This document shows, piece by piece, positions 34,326-43,276 of a stretch of DNA of 51,876 bases. Each line of letters starts with the position of its first letter. Within the stretch, counting starts at the first letter, position 1. The notes beneath the pieces are model-generated. The model saw only the letters and a program-made list of their open reading frames with translations. It searched no databases and had not been told where the DNA came from. The stretch is from a virus. The stretch lies in IMG/VR virus record IMGVR_UViG_3300036398_004909, positions 1 to 51,876 of that record; one strand, given 5' to 3'. A program made the translations under genes and the position numbers.

Positions 34326-35687
34326 ATGGATTTTAAATTAATTATTTTTGATTTAGATGGTGTTTTAATAGATACTAGAGACTTACATTTTGAAGTTCTA
34401 AATGAGGCATTAAATGAGGTGTCTAACGAGTATGTTATTTCTTACAAAGATCACCTTTCTAAATTCGATGGTTTATCGACTAAAAAAAAGTTAGAAATTT
34501 TATCAAATGAAAAAGGGTTACCATTAGAATATCACGATTTTATTTGGAAAAGAAAGCAATCTTTAACATCAGAAAAACTAAAAACTTATTTAAAATATGA
34601 TGAAAAAATAGTTAAAATAATTAAAAAACTTAAAGAGGATGGGTTAAAAGTTTGTGTAGCATCCAATTCTATTAGAGAAACTATCAAAATCTCGTTAATG
34701 AAAATAGGTGTTATGGAACATATAGACTATTTTATTTCTAACGAAGATGTAAACTCACCAAAACCCCATCCAGAGATATACATGAAATGTATGATAAAAG
34801 AAAAAGTCTTACCTAAAGAGACTCTAATTATTGAAGATTCGTATATAGGTAGAACAGCAGCTATCCAATCTGGTGCTATTCTATGTCCAGTTAAAAACCC
34901 AACAGAAGTTACTTTAGAAAGAATTTACGAAGTTATGAACAGAGAAGTGAAAGATCCTAAATGGGAGGATAAAAAAATGAATATATTGATACCTATGGCA
35001 GGAGCCGGAAGTAGATTTAGTAATGCCGGATATTCTTTCCCAAAACCGTTAATACAAGTTGGTGATAAACCTATGATACAAGTTGTTATTGAAAATTTAA
35101 ATATTGATGCTAATTATATCTTTTTAGTTAGAACAGAACAATACGAAAAGTATAATTTAAAATCACTATTAAATATTATAACCCCCAACTGTAAAATCAT
35201 TTTAGTAGACAAACTAACTGAAGGTGCTTGTAGTACCACATTACTGGCCGAAAATTATATTAACAATGATAGTCCGCTTTTAATAGCAAATTCAGACCAA
35301 TTTATTGAGTGGTCTTCTGGGGAATTTTATCATTCAATAAACTCTGTTGGTATAGATGGAAGTATTTTAATTTTTAATAATAACCACCCTAAGTGGAGTT
35401 ATGTAAAATCAGATCAATACGGTAATGTTATTGAATTAAAAGAAAAAGAGGTTATTAGTAATGACGCAACTGTGGGAATTTATTATTGGTCTAAAGGATC
35501 TGATTATGTAAAATACTCACATCAAATGATAGATAAAAATTTAAGGGTTAACGGAGAGTTTTATGTCGCACCAGTTTATAACGAAGCGATATCAGATAAT
35601 AAAATTATCAAAACATATAAAATAAATAAAATGTGGGGATTGGGTACACCAGAGGATTTAAAATATTATTTAGAAAATAAAAAATGA
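34326..35687 (+). CDS. HAD phosphatase - sugar nucleotidyltransferase fusion
   Basis: A 453-residue fusion. Residues 1-215: HAD hydrolase with FDLDGVLIDTRDLHFEVL (D9/D11), VCVASNSIRETIK and SPKPHPEIY, IEDSYIGRTAA, a beta-phosphoglucomutase-type enzyme. From Met218: MNILIPMAGAGSRFSNAGYS and FPKPLIQVGDKPM, LLIANSDQFIEW, a sugar-phosphate nucleotidyltransferase that makes an NDP-sugar. In one chain it could dephosphorylate a bisphosphate and then activate the sugar. An internal ATG at 34977 could also give the transferase alone. Followed by an overlapping cupin gene. Confidence 0.86.
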   Translation: MDFKLIIFDLDGVLIDTRDLHFEVLNEALNEVSNEYVISYKDHLSKFDGLSTKKKLEILSNEKGLPLEYHDFIWKRKQSLTSEKLKTYLKYDEKIVKIIKKLKEDGLKVCVASNSIRETIKISLMKIGVMEHIDYFISNEDVNSPKPHPEIYMKCMIKEKVLPKETLIIEDSYIGRTAAIQSGAILCPVKNPTEVTLERIYEVMNREVKDPKWEDKKMNILIPMAGAGSRFSNAGYSFPKPLIQVGDKPMIQVVIENLNIDANYIFLVRTEQYEKYNLKSLLNIITPNCKIILVDKLTEGACSTTLLAENYINNDSPLLIANSDQFIEWSSGEFYHSINSVGIDGSILIFNNNHPKWSYVKSDQYGNVIELKEKEVISNDATVGIYYWSKGSDYVKYSHQMIDKNLRVNGEFYVAPVYNEAISDNKIIKTYKINKMWGLGTPEDLKYYLENKK

Positions 35688-36001
35688 AAACATATAATTT
35701 AAAAAATATGATTCGTGGTTGGTTCATAGGTAATTTTGAACCAAGTTTATATAAAACTAATTTTGAGGTTGGTGTTAAAAGATATAAGTCCGGTGATAAA
35801 GAAAAAAAACACTACCATAAATTATCAAAAGAATTTACTGTGATTATTCAGGGTGTTGTTAAAATGAACGGTGTTGTTTACAAAGAGGACGATATTATTC
35901 AAATAGATGAATTTTATGAAACCGATTTTGAATGTATTGAAGACGCTGTAACGGTTATTGTAAAAACAAATAGTAACCGCGATGATAAATACGTTGTTTA
36001 A
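35684..36001 (+). CDS. Small cupin-like protein
   Basis: A 105-residue single-domain protein with the order KRYKSGDKEKKHYHKLSKEF (about 31-50; HxH metal-ligand pair), FTVIIQGVVKMNGVVYKEDD and IIQIDEFYETDFECIEDAV, the two cupin motifs. Small cupins near sugar nucleotidyltransferases often act as sugar isomerases or binding modules. It overlaps the fusion gene by ATGA, so they probably act together. Confidence 0.7.
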   Translation: MKTYNLKNMIRGWFIGNFEPSLYKTNFEVGVKRYKSGDKEKKHYHKLSKEFTVIIQGVVKMNGVVYKEDDIIQIDEFYETDFECIEDAVTVIVKTNSNRDDKYVV

Positions 36002-36007
36002 TATTAA

Positions 36008-36658
36008 CTATTGTCTACCTAACCAGTGTTTTATGAAGTATGGGTTAGTAAAAAATTCCCTATTAACACGAATACCAATTTCAGTCATTTTATAACCTTC
36101 TTGTTCTAATACCAAAGCCCATAATCTTTCCATACCTTCTGATTCCATTTTATTTGTTGGTAAGATTTTATTAAACCCTCTAGATTTTAATCTATCTAAA
36201 ACTAATTTTTTGATATAAACAGTTGGGCCGAATAATGCCCATCTTGGTTCTAAAAATGAATAGTTAGTATTTTTTGTTATTTGTTCATAACAAAAATTTC
36301 TCATAGCAGAAGGTCCATAAGTCGATGGGTTATACTCATACGGGAAATATGATAGTGTCGTTACGTCCCTATTTTTAAAATCACTCACATCACCAATCAA
36401 TATCATAGAATCTTGAATTAAATAAAAAAAATCTTCTTCCGGGTAAGTTTCATGACAGTACCATAAAGCACCTTCCAAATAGTTAGTATTCCCAATATCA
36501 GCAGTAATAACACTTTCAGGTAATTTTTTAAAATATTCTTTATTATCAGAATTACTGTCTACTACAACTATTTTTTCTTCAGGGTGAAACTTAATGATTG
36601 AATTAACACAATCTAATATTAATGACTTTTCAGTCCATTTACAGGCAATTACAAACAT
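36008..36658 (-). CDS. Glycosyltransferase-like protein
   Basis: A 216-residue protein: MFVIACKWTEKSLILDCVNS, EEKIVVVDSNSDNKEYF, a DSMILIGDVSDF segment and a C-terminal ESEGMERLWALVLEQEGYKM. The pattern is of a small GT2-like enzyme without an obvious DxD. It is on the minus strand, convergent with the cupin gene and 1 nt from its minus-strand neighbour, so the two form a separate small operon. Confidence 0.62.
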   Translation of the reverse strand: MFVIACKWTEKSLILDCVNSIIKFHPEEKIVVVDSNSDNKEYFKKLPESVITADIGNTNYLEGALWYCHETYPEEDFFYLIQDSMILIGDVSDFKNRDVTTLSYFPYEYNPSTYGPSAMRNFCYEQITKNTNYSFLEPRWALFGPTVYIKKLVLDRLKSRGFNKILPTNKMESEGMERLWALVLEQEGYKMTEIGIRVNREFFTNPYFIKHWLGRQ

Positions 36659-37462
36659 TTATGAATCGTATTGTTTAGTGTAATTAATAAAAAATTCAAC
36701 ATCATCTTTTCTATATACCTCACAAAATCTTTTAGGGTAGGATTCTATATTTATATTGTCCATAGTTGATTGAACGTATAATATTCTACAAGGATCTAGT
36801 CTACCACAACCATTGTCATACGGGTTATCAATGATGGTTCTATAATTAGGCCATGTATTTGATATTTTATCCATGGTTGGAGAATCTGAATAGAAAAAAA
36901 TATCGTAAATCCTATTAGGCCAATGCCAACCCCTAGGACCAAAGTTATTGTGATAAATGGTGTTAGGTTTTGAATAATTGATTAAATCTAAATGATTAAC
37001 AAATAATAAATCAGGTCGACCCTTTAAAACAATGTCGTATTTAAAGTTATTCTCTTCTTCATATTTTTTTTTCATCATTATACTATCGTGAGTTTTATAC
37101 ATATATGGTATAGAACTAGCTGAACCAGCACCGTACCCAGAAAACTCACCTTTATTTTTCCAATTTAAAAAAATTTCTTTTAAGTGAGGGTCAGTAGAAT
37201 CTAACCAAGAGTCAAAATTTTCAATTTTAATGTCTTTTATATTTGGGAAAGATTCTTTTATCGATTCTATTGTAAAATCTTTACTTAATTTTTCAATACC
37301 CCCCTGTATTAAGTGTTGATGTGCTGAAAATCCTATATGATCCCAAACAGATATAAAAATGTCTGGATTTAAAGGATTTGTAACAAACTCTTTTAAATAC
37401 TTTCTAACGTTTTCATCGTCAAAACTTCTAAGTTCACCGGCTATACAATAAGCAATTCTCAT
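36659..37462 (-). CDS. Capsule-type glycan protein, probable glycosyltransferase
   Basis: A 267-residue protein starting MRIAYCIAGELRSFDDENVR. Motifs: NPDIFISVWDHIGFSAH, a KYDIVLKGRPDLLF stretch and RIYDIFFYSDSPTMDK. This IAGxLRSF...KGRPDL type is found in polysaccharide and LPS gene clusters of bacteria and phages; the enzymology is unclear to me. The upstream region is A/T-rich without a good GATATTTAT motif. Confidence 0.62.
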   Translation of the reverse strand: MRIAYCIAGELRSFDDENVRKYLKEFVTNPLNPDIFISVWDHIGFSAHQHLIQGGIEKLSKDFTIESIKESFPNIKDIKIENFDSWLDSTDPHLKEIFLNWKNKGEFSGYGAGSASSIPYMYKTHDSIMMKKKYEEENNFKYDIVLKGRPDLLFVNHLDLINYSKPNTIYHNNFGPRGWHWPNRIYDIFFYSDSPTMDKISNTWPNYRTIIDNPYDNGCGRLDPCRILYVQSTMDNINIESYPKRFCEVYRKDDVEFFINYTKQYDS

Positions 37463-37519
37463 TTTAAAATATTTACATAAAATATAAAAGATTTATTTTA
37501 TTAATAAATACTATTAAAC

Positions 37520-38308
37520 ATGACTAAAAGAAGAAATAAAAAACTAACCGAAGAAGAAATACAAGAAATTGAGTCTTTCATTGGTAAACACCCAGAAGAA
37601 GATAAAATATTAACACAAATAAGAATTGAAGTTAAACCTAAAACTGAGAATCAAAAAAAATTAATCCAAGCAATCAAAGAAAATGAAATTATTATTGCTT
37701 CAGGTTTTCCTGGTAGTGGTAAAACTTTTCTTAGTTGTGCGGAAGCCCTCAAATTAATTAAAAATCCACAAACACCATATAAAAAAATTATTCTTGTTAA
37801 ATCGGTAACTACGTTAAAAGATGAAGAGATTGGTTTTTTAAAAGGAACAATGGAAGAAAAAATGGAACCCTTTATGGATTCTTTTTTGGATAATTTTAAT
37901 AAAATTATTGGTGAGTATTTAACAGGTAAATTAAGAGAACAAAAATTAATTGAAATTAAACCAATAGCTTACGTCAGAGGAAGAAGTATTGATAATTCAG
38001 TTATCATTATTGATGAGGCTCAAAATATTTCTTTGGATAATATGCGTACCTTAATGACCAGAATCGGTGATAATTCAAAATTAATTATTTTAGGTGATAT
38101 TAAACAAAAAGACATTCGTAATAAACGTGAAAGCTCTTTGGAGATTGTTTTAAACAGGTTTAAAGATAAAAACAGTTTTGGTATTGTTGAACTTAGAAAC
38201 GAAGAAGACATTGTTAGAAATCCAATTATTAAAGTTATCGAAGAAATTTTTGACCAAATAGACGACGAAAAAAGTAATAATGGTAAAAAACAAATATTAA
38301 AAGATTAG
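37520..38308 (+). CDS. phoH: PhoH-like ATPase
   Basis: A 262-residue PhoH family P-loop protein. Walker A ASGFPGSGKT (60-69), IILVKSVTTLKDEEIGFLKG (about 93-112), Walker B VIIIDEAQNISLDNM (about 160-174) and LIILGDIKQKDIRN. PhoH is a common auxiliary gene of marine T4-like phages; it is an ATPase, probably acting on RNA, with unclear role. Its last base is shared with the GTG start of the next gene, so the two are coupled. Confidence 0.93.
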   Translation: MTKRRNKKLTEEEIQEIESFIGKHPEEDKILTQIRIEVKPKTENQKKLIQAIKENEIIIASGFPGSGKTFLSCAEALKLIKNPQTPYKKIILVKSVTTLKDEEIGFLKGTMEEKMEPFMDSFLDNFNKIIGEYLTGKLREQKLIEIKPIAYVRGRSIDNSVIIIDEAQNISLDNMRTLMTRIGDNSKLIILGDIKQKDIRNKRESSLEIVLNRFKDKNSFGIVELRNEEDIVRNPIIKVIEEIFDQIDDEKSNNGKKQILKD

Positions 38309-38904
38309 TGAGAAAATATAAAAATATTAGATTGAGAAAATCACCAATAATAGAAGAAAGGGTGAAATTAATCAATAGAATTATTAAAGAAACTATTAAT
38401 GAAAGTTTTGAATCTGTGATTAATACTGATTATGAGTTAATAGAAGAAAATTCAAATATTTTAATATATAGATTTAAAACAAATAGTGGTTATAGTTACG
38501 ATTTAGAATTTATTACAGATTTTATTGAGAATGATAAAAAATTTTATAATGGAAAAATTTTAAAAGACTATATCGATTCCGATTATATTGAACCTACCAT
38601 AGACATTGCTTTTGTGCCTTCTGAGGTTAACATGGAAGATAGAGATTCACCTGAATTATATACAAAAGAAACGAATAGGTATGAAACTATTGAATTAATG
38701 GGTAGAATATCTTTTTTAATAGAAGAGTTTATAAAAAACAATCCAAGAGTAAAAGTTTATATTATTGGTAAAAATACCAAAGAAATTAAATTAAGTATTT
38801 ATTTAAAAATATTTGATAATATATTTTCTGATAACTTTTATAAAACAGAAGGTCGTAGTTTAGGTTATCCCAGCGGTGCTTTTTATTTTATAAAAAAACA
38901 ATAA
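38308..38904 (+). CDS. Unknown protein, GTG start
   Basis: A 198-residue protein that starts with GTG within the PhoH stop (TAGTG). It is rich in Lys/Ile/Asn, with SPIIEERVKLINRIIKETIN near the N-terminus, YDLEFITDFIEN and a C-terminal stretch GRSLGYPSGAFYFIKKQ. No known motif was identified. The tight overlap with phoH implies coexpression. Confidence 0.6.
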   Translation: MRKYKNIRLRKSPIIEERVKLINRIIKETINESFESVINTDYELIEENSNILIYRFKTNSGYSYDLEFITDFIENDKKFYNGKILKDYIDSDYIEPTIDIAFVPSEVNMEDRDSPELYTKETNRYETIELMGRISFLIEEFIKNNPRVKVYIIGKNTKEIKLSIYLKIFDNIFSDNFYKTEGRSLGYPSGAFYFIKKQ

Positions 38905-38930
38905 CAATAAAAACAAATATTAAAAATTTA

Positions 38931-39596
38931 ATGACAATAGGCGTTTCAGTTAACGGCGTACTCCGTGATTACTTTGGCAAAATAGAAAAAACACACACGA
39001 AATATTTCAATCCTGAAGATGGGCAAGAAATAAAAATTAAAGATTATGATTTGGAAAAATGGATAAAATTTCCTGAAGAAGAAATTGTAAGACAAGAAAT
39101 TGAATTTAATCCTGATTTTAATTTAAAAGATTTTGTACAAACAGATTCTAGTTTTAAAATCGAAGAAGTTAAAGATGATCCAATAACGGTTGATGATTTT
39201 ATCTACGATAAATGTTGTTTGGAAATTTTTGGTTATGCAGAAGAAGAAATGGATGGTATTGTACAAGCTCTAAATGATTTTGATCTTCATTTAAAAATGT
39301 TAAAGAAAGATTATGAGGTAGTAATCACCAGTAGAGAGGCAGGTCGAAGTGTACCCGCAACTCTTTTCTTTTTATCAAAAACAGGTTGTATGATACAAAA
39401 CGTTAAATTCACAATGGGAACCACTGATTGTTGGGATTTTGTTGATATTATGATTACAGATCATCCTGAAATTTTATCAACTAAACCAGAAAATAAAATT
39501 ACAATTAAAGTCGAAAAACCGTTTAACTCCCATATAGATTCTGATTACACTGTTAGAAGTATTAAAGAACTTACTGGTTTGGGGGTTTTTAATTAA
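38931..39596 (+). CDS. HAD-like protein with degenerate motif I
   Basis: A 221-residue protein that follows the order of the 5'(3')-deoxyribonucleotidase branch of HAD enzymes: IGVSVNGVLRDYFGKIEK at the start, VVITSREAGRSVPATLFF (motif II-like, about 130-147) and DFVDIMITDHPEILSTKPEN (motif IV-like), ending with a Lys-Pro-Phe-Asn. The usual DxDG is here SVNG, so both catalytic Asp of motif I are missing; it is probably not a phosphatase. Residues 25-90 are an acidic insertion. It may bind a ligand or protein. Confidence 0.5.
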   Translation: MTIGVSVNGVLRDYFGKIEKTHTKYFNPEDGQEIKIKDYDLEKWIKFPEEEIVRQEIEFNPDFNLKDFVQTDSSFKIEEVKDDPITVDDFIYDKCCLEIFGYAEEEMDGIVQALNDFDLHLKMLKKDYEVVITSREAGRSVPATLFFLSKTGCMIQNVKFTMGTTDCWDFVDIMITDHPEILSTKPENKITIKVEKPFNSHIDSDYTVRSIKELTGLGVFN

Positions 39597-39632
39597 CGTT
39601 TACTTATAAAAAAACTTATATAATTTTAAAAT

Positions 39633-40013
39633 ATGAATAAATTTAAAAAAAATGATAATCCAGAAATGTTTGCCATCGCTGGTAGTCAATACTATTTCGA
39701 CTTGGACGAATTAAGTCGTTATATTAGGGTTGAAAAAACTGAAAGTGTTGAAGATATTCTTAATGAAGCGAAAAAAGAAATGACTGGAGACCCTGAAAAC
39801 GCCGAAGAAGATGCTGAGATCTTAGGTCAAATAGTAGATGTCACCAAATGGGAAACCATTAAAGTTATGTTTGAATGTGTTTTAAGCGACCAAGGGCCAA
39901 TAGATGAGGCTATGGGTATAGTGAGCCTTTCAAATCAATTATCAATACCTTTTAAATTATCATTTAATACATTACTAAAAAATAATATAATAAAACAACA
40001 ATATGGAAAATAA
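39633..40013 (+). CDS. Unknown acidic protein
   Basis: A 126-residue protein. The region KTESVEDILNEAKKEMTGDP is acidic, and the C-terminal PIDEAMGIVSLSNQLSIPFK is helical. No motif identified. Its end overlaps the glycosyltransferase start by 11 nt, so they are likely translated together. Confidence 0.6.
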   Translation: MNKFKKNDNPEMFAIAGSQYYFDLDELSRYIRVEKTESVEDILNEAKKEMTGDPENAEEDAEILGQIVDVTKWETIKVMFECVLSDQGPIDEAMGIVSLSNQLSIPFKLSFNTLLKNNIIKQQYGK

Positions 40014-41082
40014 CACAAAAGAACTAATCAAAAACGCGATTCAAAATCTAGAAAAAAAAGATTTTAGAATTTTTTTCTTTGTTATGGATACAAAGGGAAA
40101 TGCTGTTGCCAGTTTGGCAAATATCTATGAACATGCCAGAATTTTACGTCAATTAGGTTATGACGCACAAATTCTACATGAAAAAAATGATTATCCAGCC
40201 ATTGGGCCAATTTTAGGTGAAATTTACGCTGAAATACCACATGTATCTGCTGAGGGGCAACAATTAAAAGTAAATACACAAGATTTTATTGTGATACCAG
40301 AGATTTTTGCAAACGTTATGGAACAAACAGCAAAATTACCGAGCAAAAGAATCGTTTTTGTTAACTCATATGATTATATTTTTGAAATGTTAATGCCTGG
40401 TAAGAATTGGGTAGAATACGGTATCACCGATGTCATCACTACAAATGAAAAACAAAAAGAATATATTACCGATTTATTTTCTAACAGAATTAACGTTGAA
40501 GTAGTACCTGTTAGTATACCTGAATATTTTAAACCTTCTGAAAAACCTAAAAAACCGATTATTGCGATTGCGACTCGTGATCAAAGAGATTTGGTGAAAA
40601 TATATAAAAGATTTTATCTTAAATATCCACATTTAAAATGGGTTTCATTCCGTGATATGCGTGGATTACCAAGAGAGGTTTTTGCGAATTCATTAGCTGA
40701 ATGTTGTTTGGCAATATGGGTTGACGATATCGCTGGGTTTGGTACTTTTCCGGTGGAAGCAATGAAATGTGACGTTCCAGTTTTAGGTCTTGTACCTAAC
40801 ATGTTACCAGAATGGATTTCAGATAAAAATGGCCTTTGGACACATGAGGTCAACAAAATTAGTGATTTAGCTGCCAATTATTTTCAAGCCTGGTTGGAGG
40901 ACGCTGAACCTGAAGAAATTTACACTGAAATGGCTAAGATGAAAGATTCTTACACTTTGGAACAACAAACACTTAAAGTACAGGAAGTTTATAACAAAAT
41001 TTTTGAAAAAAGAATTGAAGAATTAAAATCAGTGATCCCTGTTGAGATAGAAGTTGAAAATAATGTAGAAATTGAAAAATAA
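40003..41082 (+). CDS. Glycosyltransferase, GT4-like
   Basis: A 359-residue GT-B-type protein. The N-terminal domain begins RIFFFVMDTKGNAVASLANI and LRQLGYDAQILHEKND, with the linker VEVVPVSIPEYFKPSEKPKK. The C-terminal domain carries IAIATRDQRDLVKIYKRFYL and, in the donor region, AGFGTFPVEAMKCDVPVLGL (about residues 244-263). It is likely to transfer a nucleotide-activated sugar. Last pair of the island together with the next gene. Confidence 0.78.
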   Translation: MENNTKELIKNAIQNLEKKDFRIFFFVMDTKGNAVASLANIYEHARILRQLGYDAQILHEKNDYPAIGPILGEIYAEIPHVSAEGQQLKVNTQDFIVIPEIFANVMEQTAKLPSKRIVFVNSYDYIFEMLMPGKNWVEYGITDVITTNEKQKEYITDLFSNRINVEVVPVSIPEYFKPSEKPKKPIIAIATRDQRDLVKIYKRFYLKYPHLKWVSFRDMRGLPREVFANSLAECCLAIWVDDIAGFGTFPVEAMKCDVPVLGLVPNMLPEWISDKNGLWTHEVNKISDLAANYFQAWLEDAEPEEIYTEMAKMKDSYTLEQQTLKVQEVYNKIFEKRIEELKSVIPVEIEVENNVEIEK

Positions 41083-41088
41083 AAAAAT

Positions 41089-41889
41089 ATGAATACCACA
41101 AAAACCACTGTTATTATACCAATCCATAAAATGGATGATAGTTTACAAAATTATTTTGAAAACGCAATTAAAAGTATTGAATCACAAAAAGTAAGGCCTG
41201 AAGAGGTTTTAATTGTAACCACAAAAGATGTGGAAATAAATAAAAGTGTTTTAGAAAACATTAAACACAGAATTGTCATTAACGAAGGTAAAACCGATTT
41301 TTGTTCCCAAGTTAATTTAGGGGTTGAAAATGTTAAAACTGAATATTTTAGTATTTTAGAAGTCGATGACGAATATTCTAAAATTTGGTTTAGTAATGTC
41401 ATTAAATACCTTGAACATTATCAGGAAGTTGATACCTTTTTACCAATTGTTTTGGATGTCAACACTGAAGGTCGTTTTTTACACTTTACAAATGAACCAG
41501 TTTGGGCAAAAGAATTTTCTGATAAATTAGGTTTTCTAGACAATGATTCTTTATTAAATTTTCCTAACTTCCAATTAAGTGGTGCGGTAATTAAAAAAGA
41601 GGCTTTTGAAGCAGTCGGTGGTTTAAAGCCTAGTATTAGACTACATTTTGTGTATGAGTTTTTCCTTAGAATGACTTATTATGATAAAAAAATCATGACA
41701 ATACCAAAACTAGGTTACAAAAAAACTAACATGCGACCTGATTCACTTTTCTTTAACTACTACAATGAAGGTTCAGAAAAAATTGATGTTATTGAAGCCA
41801 GATTTTGGTATAATACCGCTAGAAAGGAGTGTTATTTCCGTGCTGACAGAGGTATAAAATTCGATAGAGCGACTGCCACGATAGTTTAA
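41089..41889 (+). CDS. Glycosyltransferase, GT2
   Basis: A 266-residue GT2 protein: TTVIIPIHKMDDSLQNYFEN, SIESQKVRPEEVLIVTTKDV, YFSILEVDDEYSKIW (EVDDE metal site, about residue 92) and FQLSGAVIKKEAFEAVGGLK. No membrane segment. It is followed by a 164-nt gap before the sigma factor gene. Confidence 0.86.
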   Translation: MNTTKTTVIIPIHKMDDSLQNYFENAIKSIESQKVRPEEVLIVTTKDVEINKSVLENIKHRIVINEGKTDFCSQVNLGVENVKTEYFSILEVDDEYSKIWFSNVIKYLEHYQEVDTFLPIVLDVNTEGRFLHFTNEPVWAKEFSDKLGFLDNDSLLNFPNFQLSGAVIKKEAFEAVGGLKPSIRLHFVYEFFLRMTYYDKKIMTIPKLGYKKTNMRPDSLFFNYYNEGSEKIDVIEARFWYNTARKECYFRADRGIKFDRATATIV

Positions 41890-42053
41890 ACAAGGTTTTT
41901 TAAAGCATTTCTAATAAATCTTAAAAATAGTAGCCAACATGATATTTGTAATAAAAATAATATCATGGATAAAATCAATAAATAACTGATAAAAAAAATA
42001 TCAAAAGCATTGGTTCTATACCATAACAAGAAAAAAAATGATGATACGATTTA

Positions 42054-42833
42054 ATGGATGATAATCAACTAAAAAGGAGAGGTCGAAAGCCTAGTAAAGA
42101 TCCTTATTTTGGTGTTGTAGAAGAATCGGCAGTTAAAGAATTTTTAACATTAGGATCCTTGATTCAGGATGAAAACTCCTCTGAAGGTTATATATGGACT
42201 GGCACGACAGCTGAAATATATCAAAGAGATAAAATTTACAGAGATCATTTAAAGGCACCTTTAGATAAAATGATTGAGAGTATTATTAGAAGATATAAAT
42301 TATACTCTAAAACAATGTCATTTGATGATCTACATTCCGACACTTTATCTTTTTTAATGGTAAAATTCCATAAATTTAAACCATCAAAAGGTAAAAAATC
42401 CTATTCTTACTATGGTACCATTTGTAAACATTATTTATTAGGAAAACTAATGAAAGATGATAAAAAAATGAAAACTTTAATATCGTATGAAGATGTTTCT
42501 TCTGAAATTGAAGAAAATAAAGAGTTTTCATATGAAATGGAAGACGGTGAAATTAGTATTTGGATTTTAATAAATAAAATAACCGAATCCATTAAAGAAG
42601 ATATAAAATCCAATATTTTAACAGAAAATGAAGTTAAAATAGGAAACGCTTTAGTTTCAATATTAGATAATTGGGAAAATATCTTTGAATCCCAAACTTC
42701 TACCAACAAATACAACAAAAATTTGATTTTATATTACATACGTGAAATGACTTCTTTAGAAACTAAAGAAATTAGAAACGCAATGAAAAGATTTAAATCA
42801 ATATATAAATTAGTTAGAAGTGGTGATTTATAA
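42054..42833 (+). CDS. gp55: Late-transcription sigma factor, T4 gp55-like
   Basis: A 259-residue protein. The N-terminus has an AT-hook-like RRGRKPSKDPYFG. Residues of about 65-135 resemble sigma region 2: LKAPLDKMIESIIRRYKLYS, TMSFDDLHSDTLSFLMVKFH and KFKPSKGKKSYSYYGTICKH (compare FDDLxSxGxxGLxxAxxKFDPxKGxxFSTYA). The C-terminal part ends with an ETKEIRNAMKRFKSIYKLVR helix. T4 gp55 (185 residues) directs host RNA polymerase to late promoters. It is followed by a GATATTTAT motif and virion genes, which it may serve. The gp55 assignment is from pattern and context. Confidence 0.68.
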   Translation: MDDNQLKRRGRKPSKDPYFGVVEESAVKEFLTLGSLIQDENSSEGYIWTGTTAEIYQRDKIYRDHLKAPLDKMIESIIRRYKLYSKTMSFDDLHSDTLSFLMVKFHKFKPSKGKKSYSYYGTICKHYLLGKLMKDDKKMKTLISYEDVSSEIEENKEFSYEMEDGEISIWILINKITESIKEDIKSNILTENEVKIGNALVSILDNWENIFESQTSTNKYNKNLILYYIREMTSLETKEIRNAMKRFKSIYKLVRSGDL

Positions 42834-42847
42834 AAATCACTGCTTTT

Positions 42848-42856
42848 GATATTTAT
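42848..42856 (+). promoter_or_regulatory. Candidate late promoter GATATTTAT
   Basis: Exact motif in the 41-nt gap after the sigma factor gene and 18 nt before the ATG at 42875. It would drive 42875-46427. Confidence 0.5.
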
Positions 42857-42874
42857 ATTATAAAAACAACGATT

Positions 42875-43276
42875 ATGGCAAGACCTAAAAAAAAAGAAAT
42901 TCAATTAACAACTGATAGTTTTTTATCTTTAGCACAAGAAGCTTACAATGAATTGGTGGAACAAAGAAGTACTTGTATTAGAACAATCAATGAAAATAAA
43001 AATAAAGTTGTTATTGAAGATGTTCACGATCTCGCGAACTTAAACAAAGCAAACTCTGATTTATTAAAAATAGTGGATTCTACTATTGATAAAAAAATAA
43101 CAATGGTAAAATTATTTAGTCAATTACTATATAAATCAGAATTATCAAAAGAAAACACATCTAATAACGCTATAACACCAGAAGATATGGCTTTATTACG
43201 TGATATCTTTAAAGAAGACGTTAAAACAGATGGCGGTTCAAATGGTGATGATAAAAAAGAGTATAATTTAAAATAA
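42875..43276 (+). CDS. Small helical protein (possibly terminase small subunit)
   Basis: A 133-residue, mostly helical protein MARPKKKEIQLTTDSFLSLA with NLNKANSDLLKIVDSTIDKK and EDMALLRDIFKEDVKTDGGS. The size and helical-hairpin-like layout resemble phage small terminase subunits such as T4 gp16 (164 residues), but there is no HTH I can point to and no large subunit is adjacent in the window. The last A of its stop is shared with the next ATG. Treat the function as unknown. Confidence 0.55.
   Translation: MARPKKKEIQLTTDSFLSLAQEAYNELVEQRSTCIRTINENKNKVVIEDVHDLANLNKANSDLLKIVDSTIDKKITMVKLFSQLLYKSELSKENTSNNAITPEDMALLRDIFKEDVKTDGGSNGDDKKEYNLK

Noticed and set aside
41886-41966. Minus-strand 26-residue hydrophobic frame in the 41890-42053 gap
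   Set aside because: It is short, A+T-rich DNA gives hydrophobic codons by chance, and it overlaps the end of the glycosyltransferase gene. No other support.
41890-42053. 164-nt gap before the sigma factor as a regulatory region
   Set aside because: Only a poor GATATTTGT near 41940 and no hairpin with a T-run were seen, so nothing can be named.
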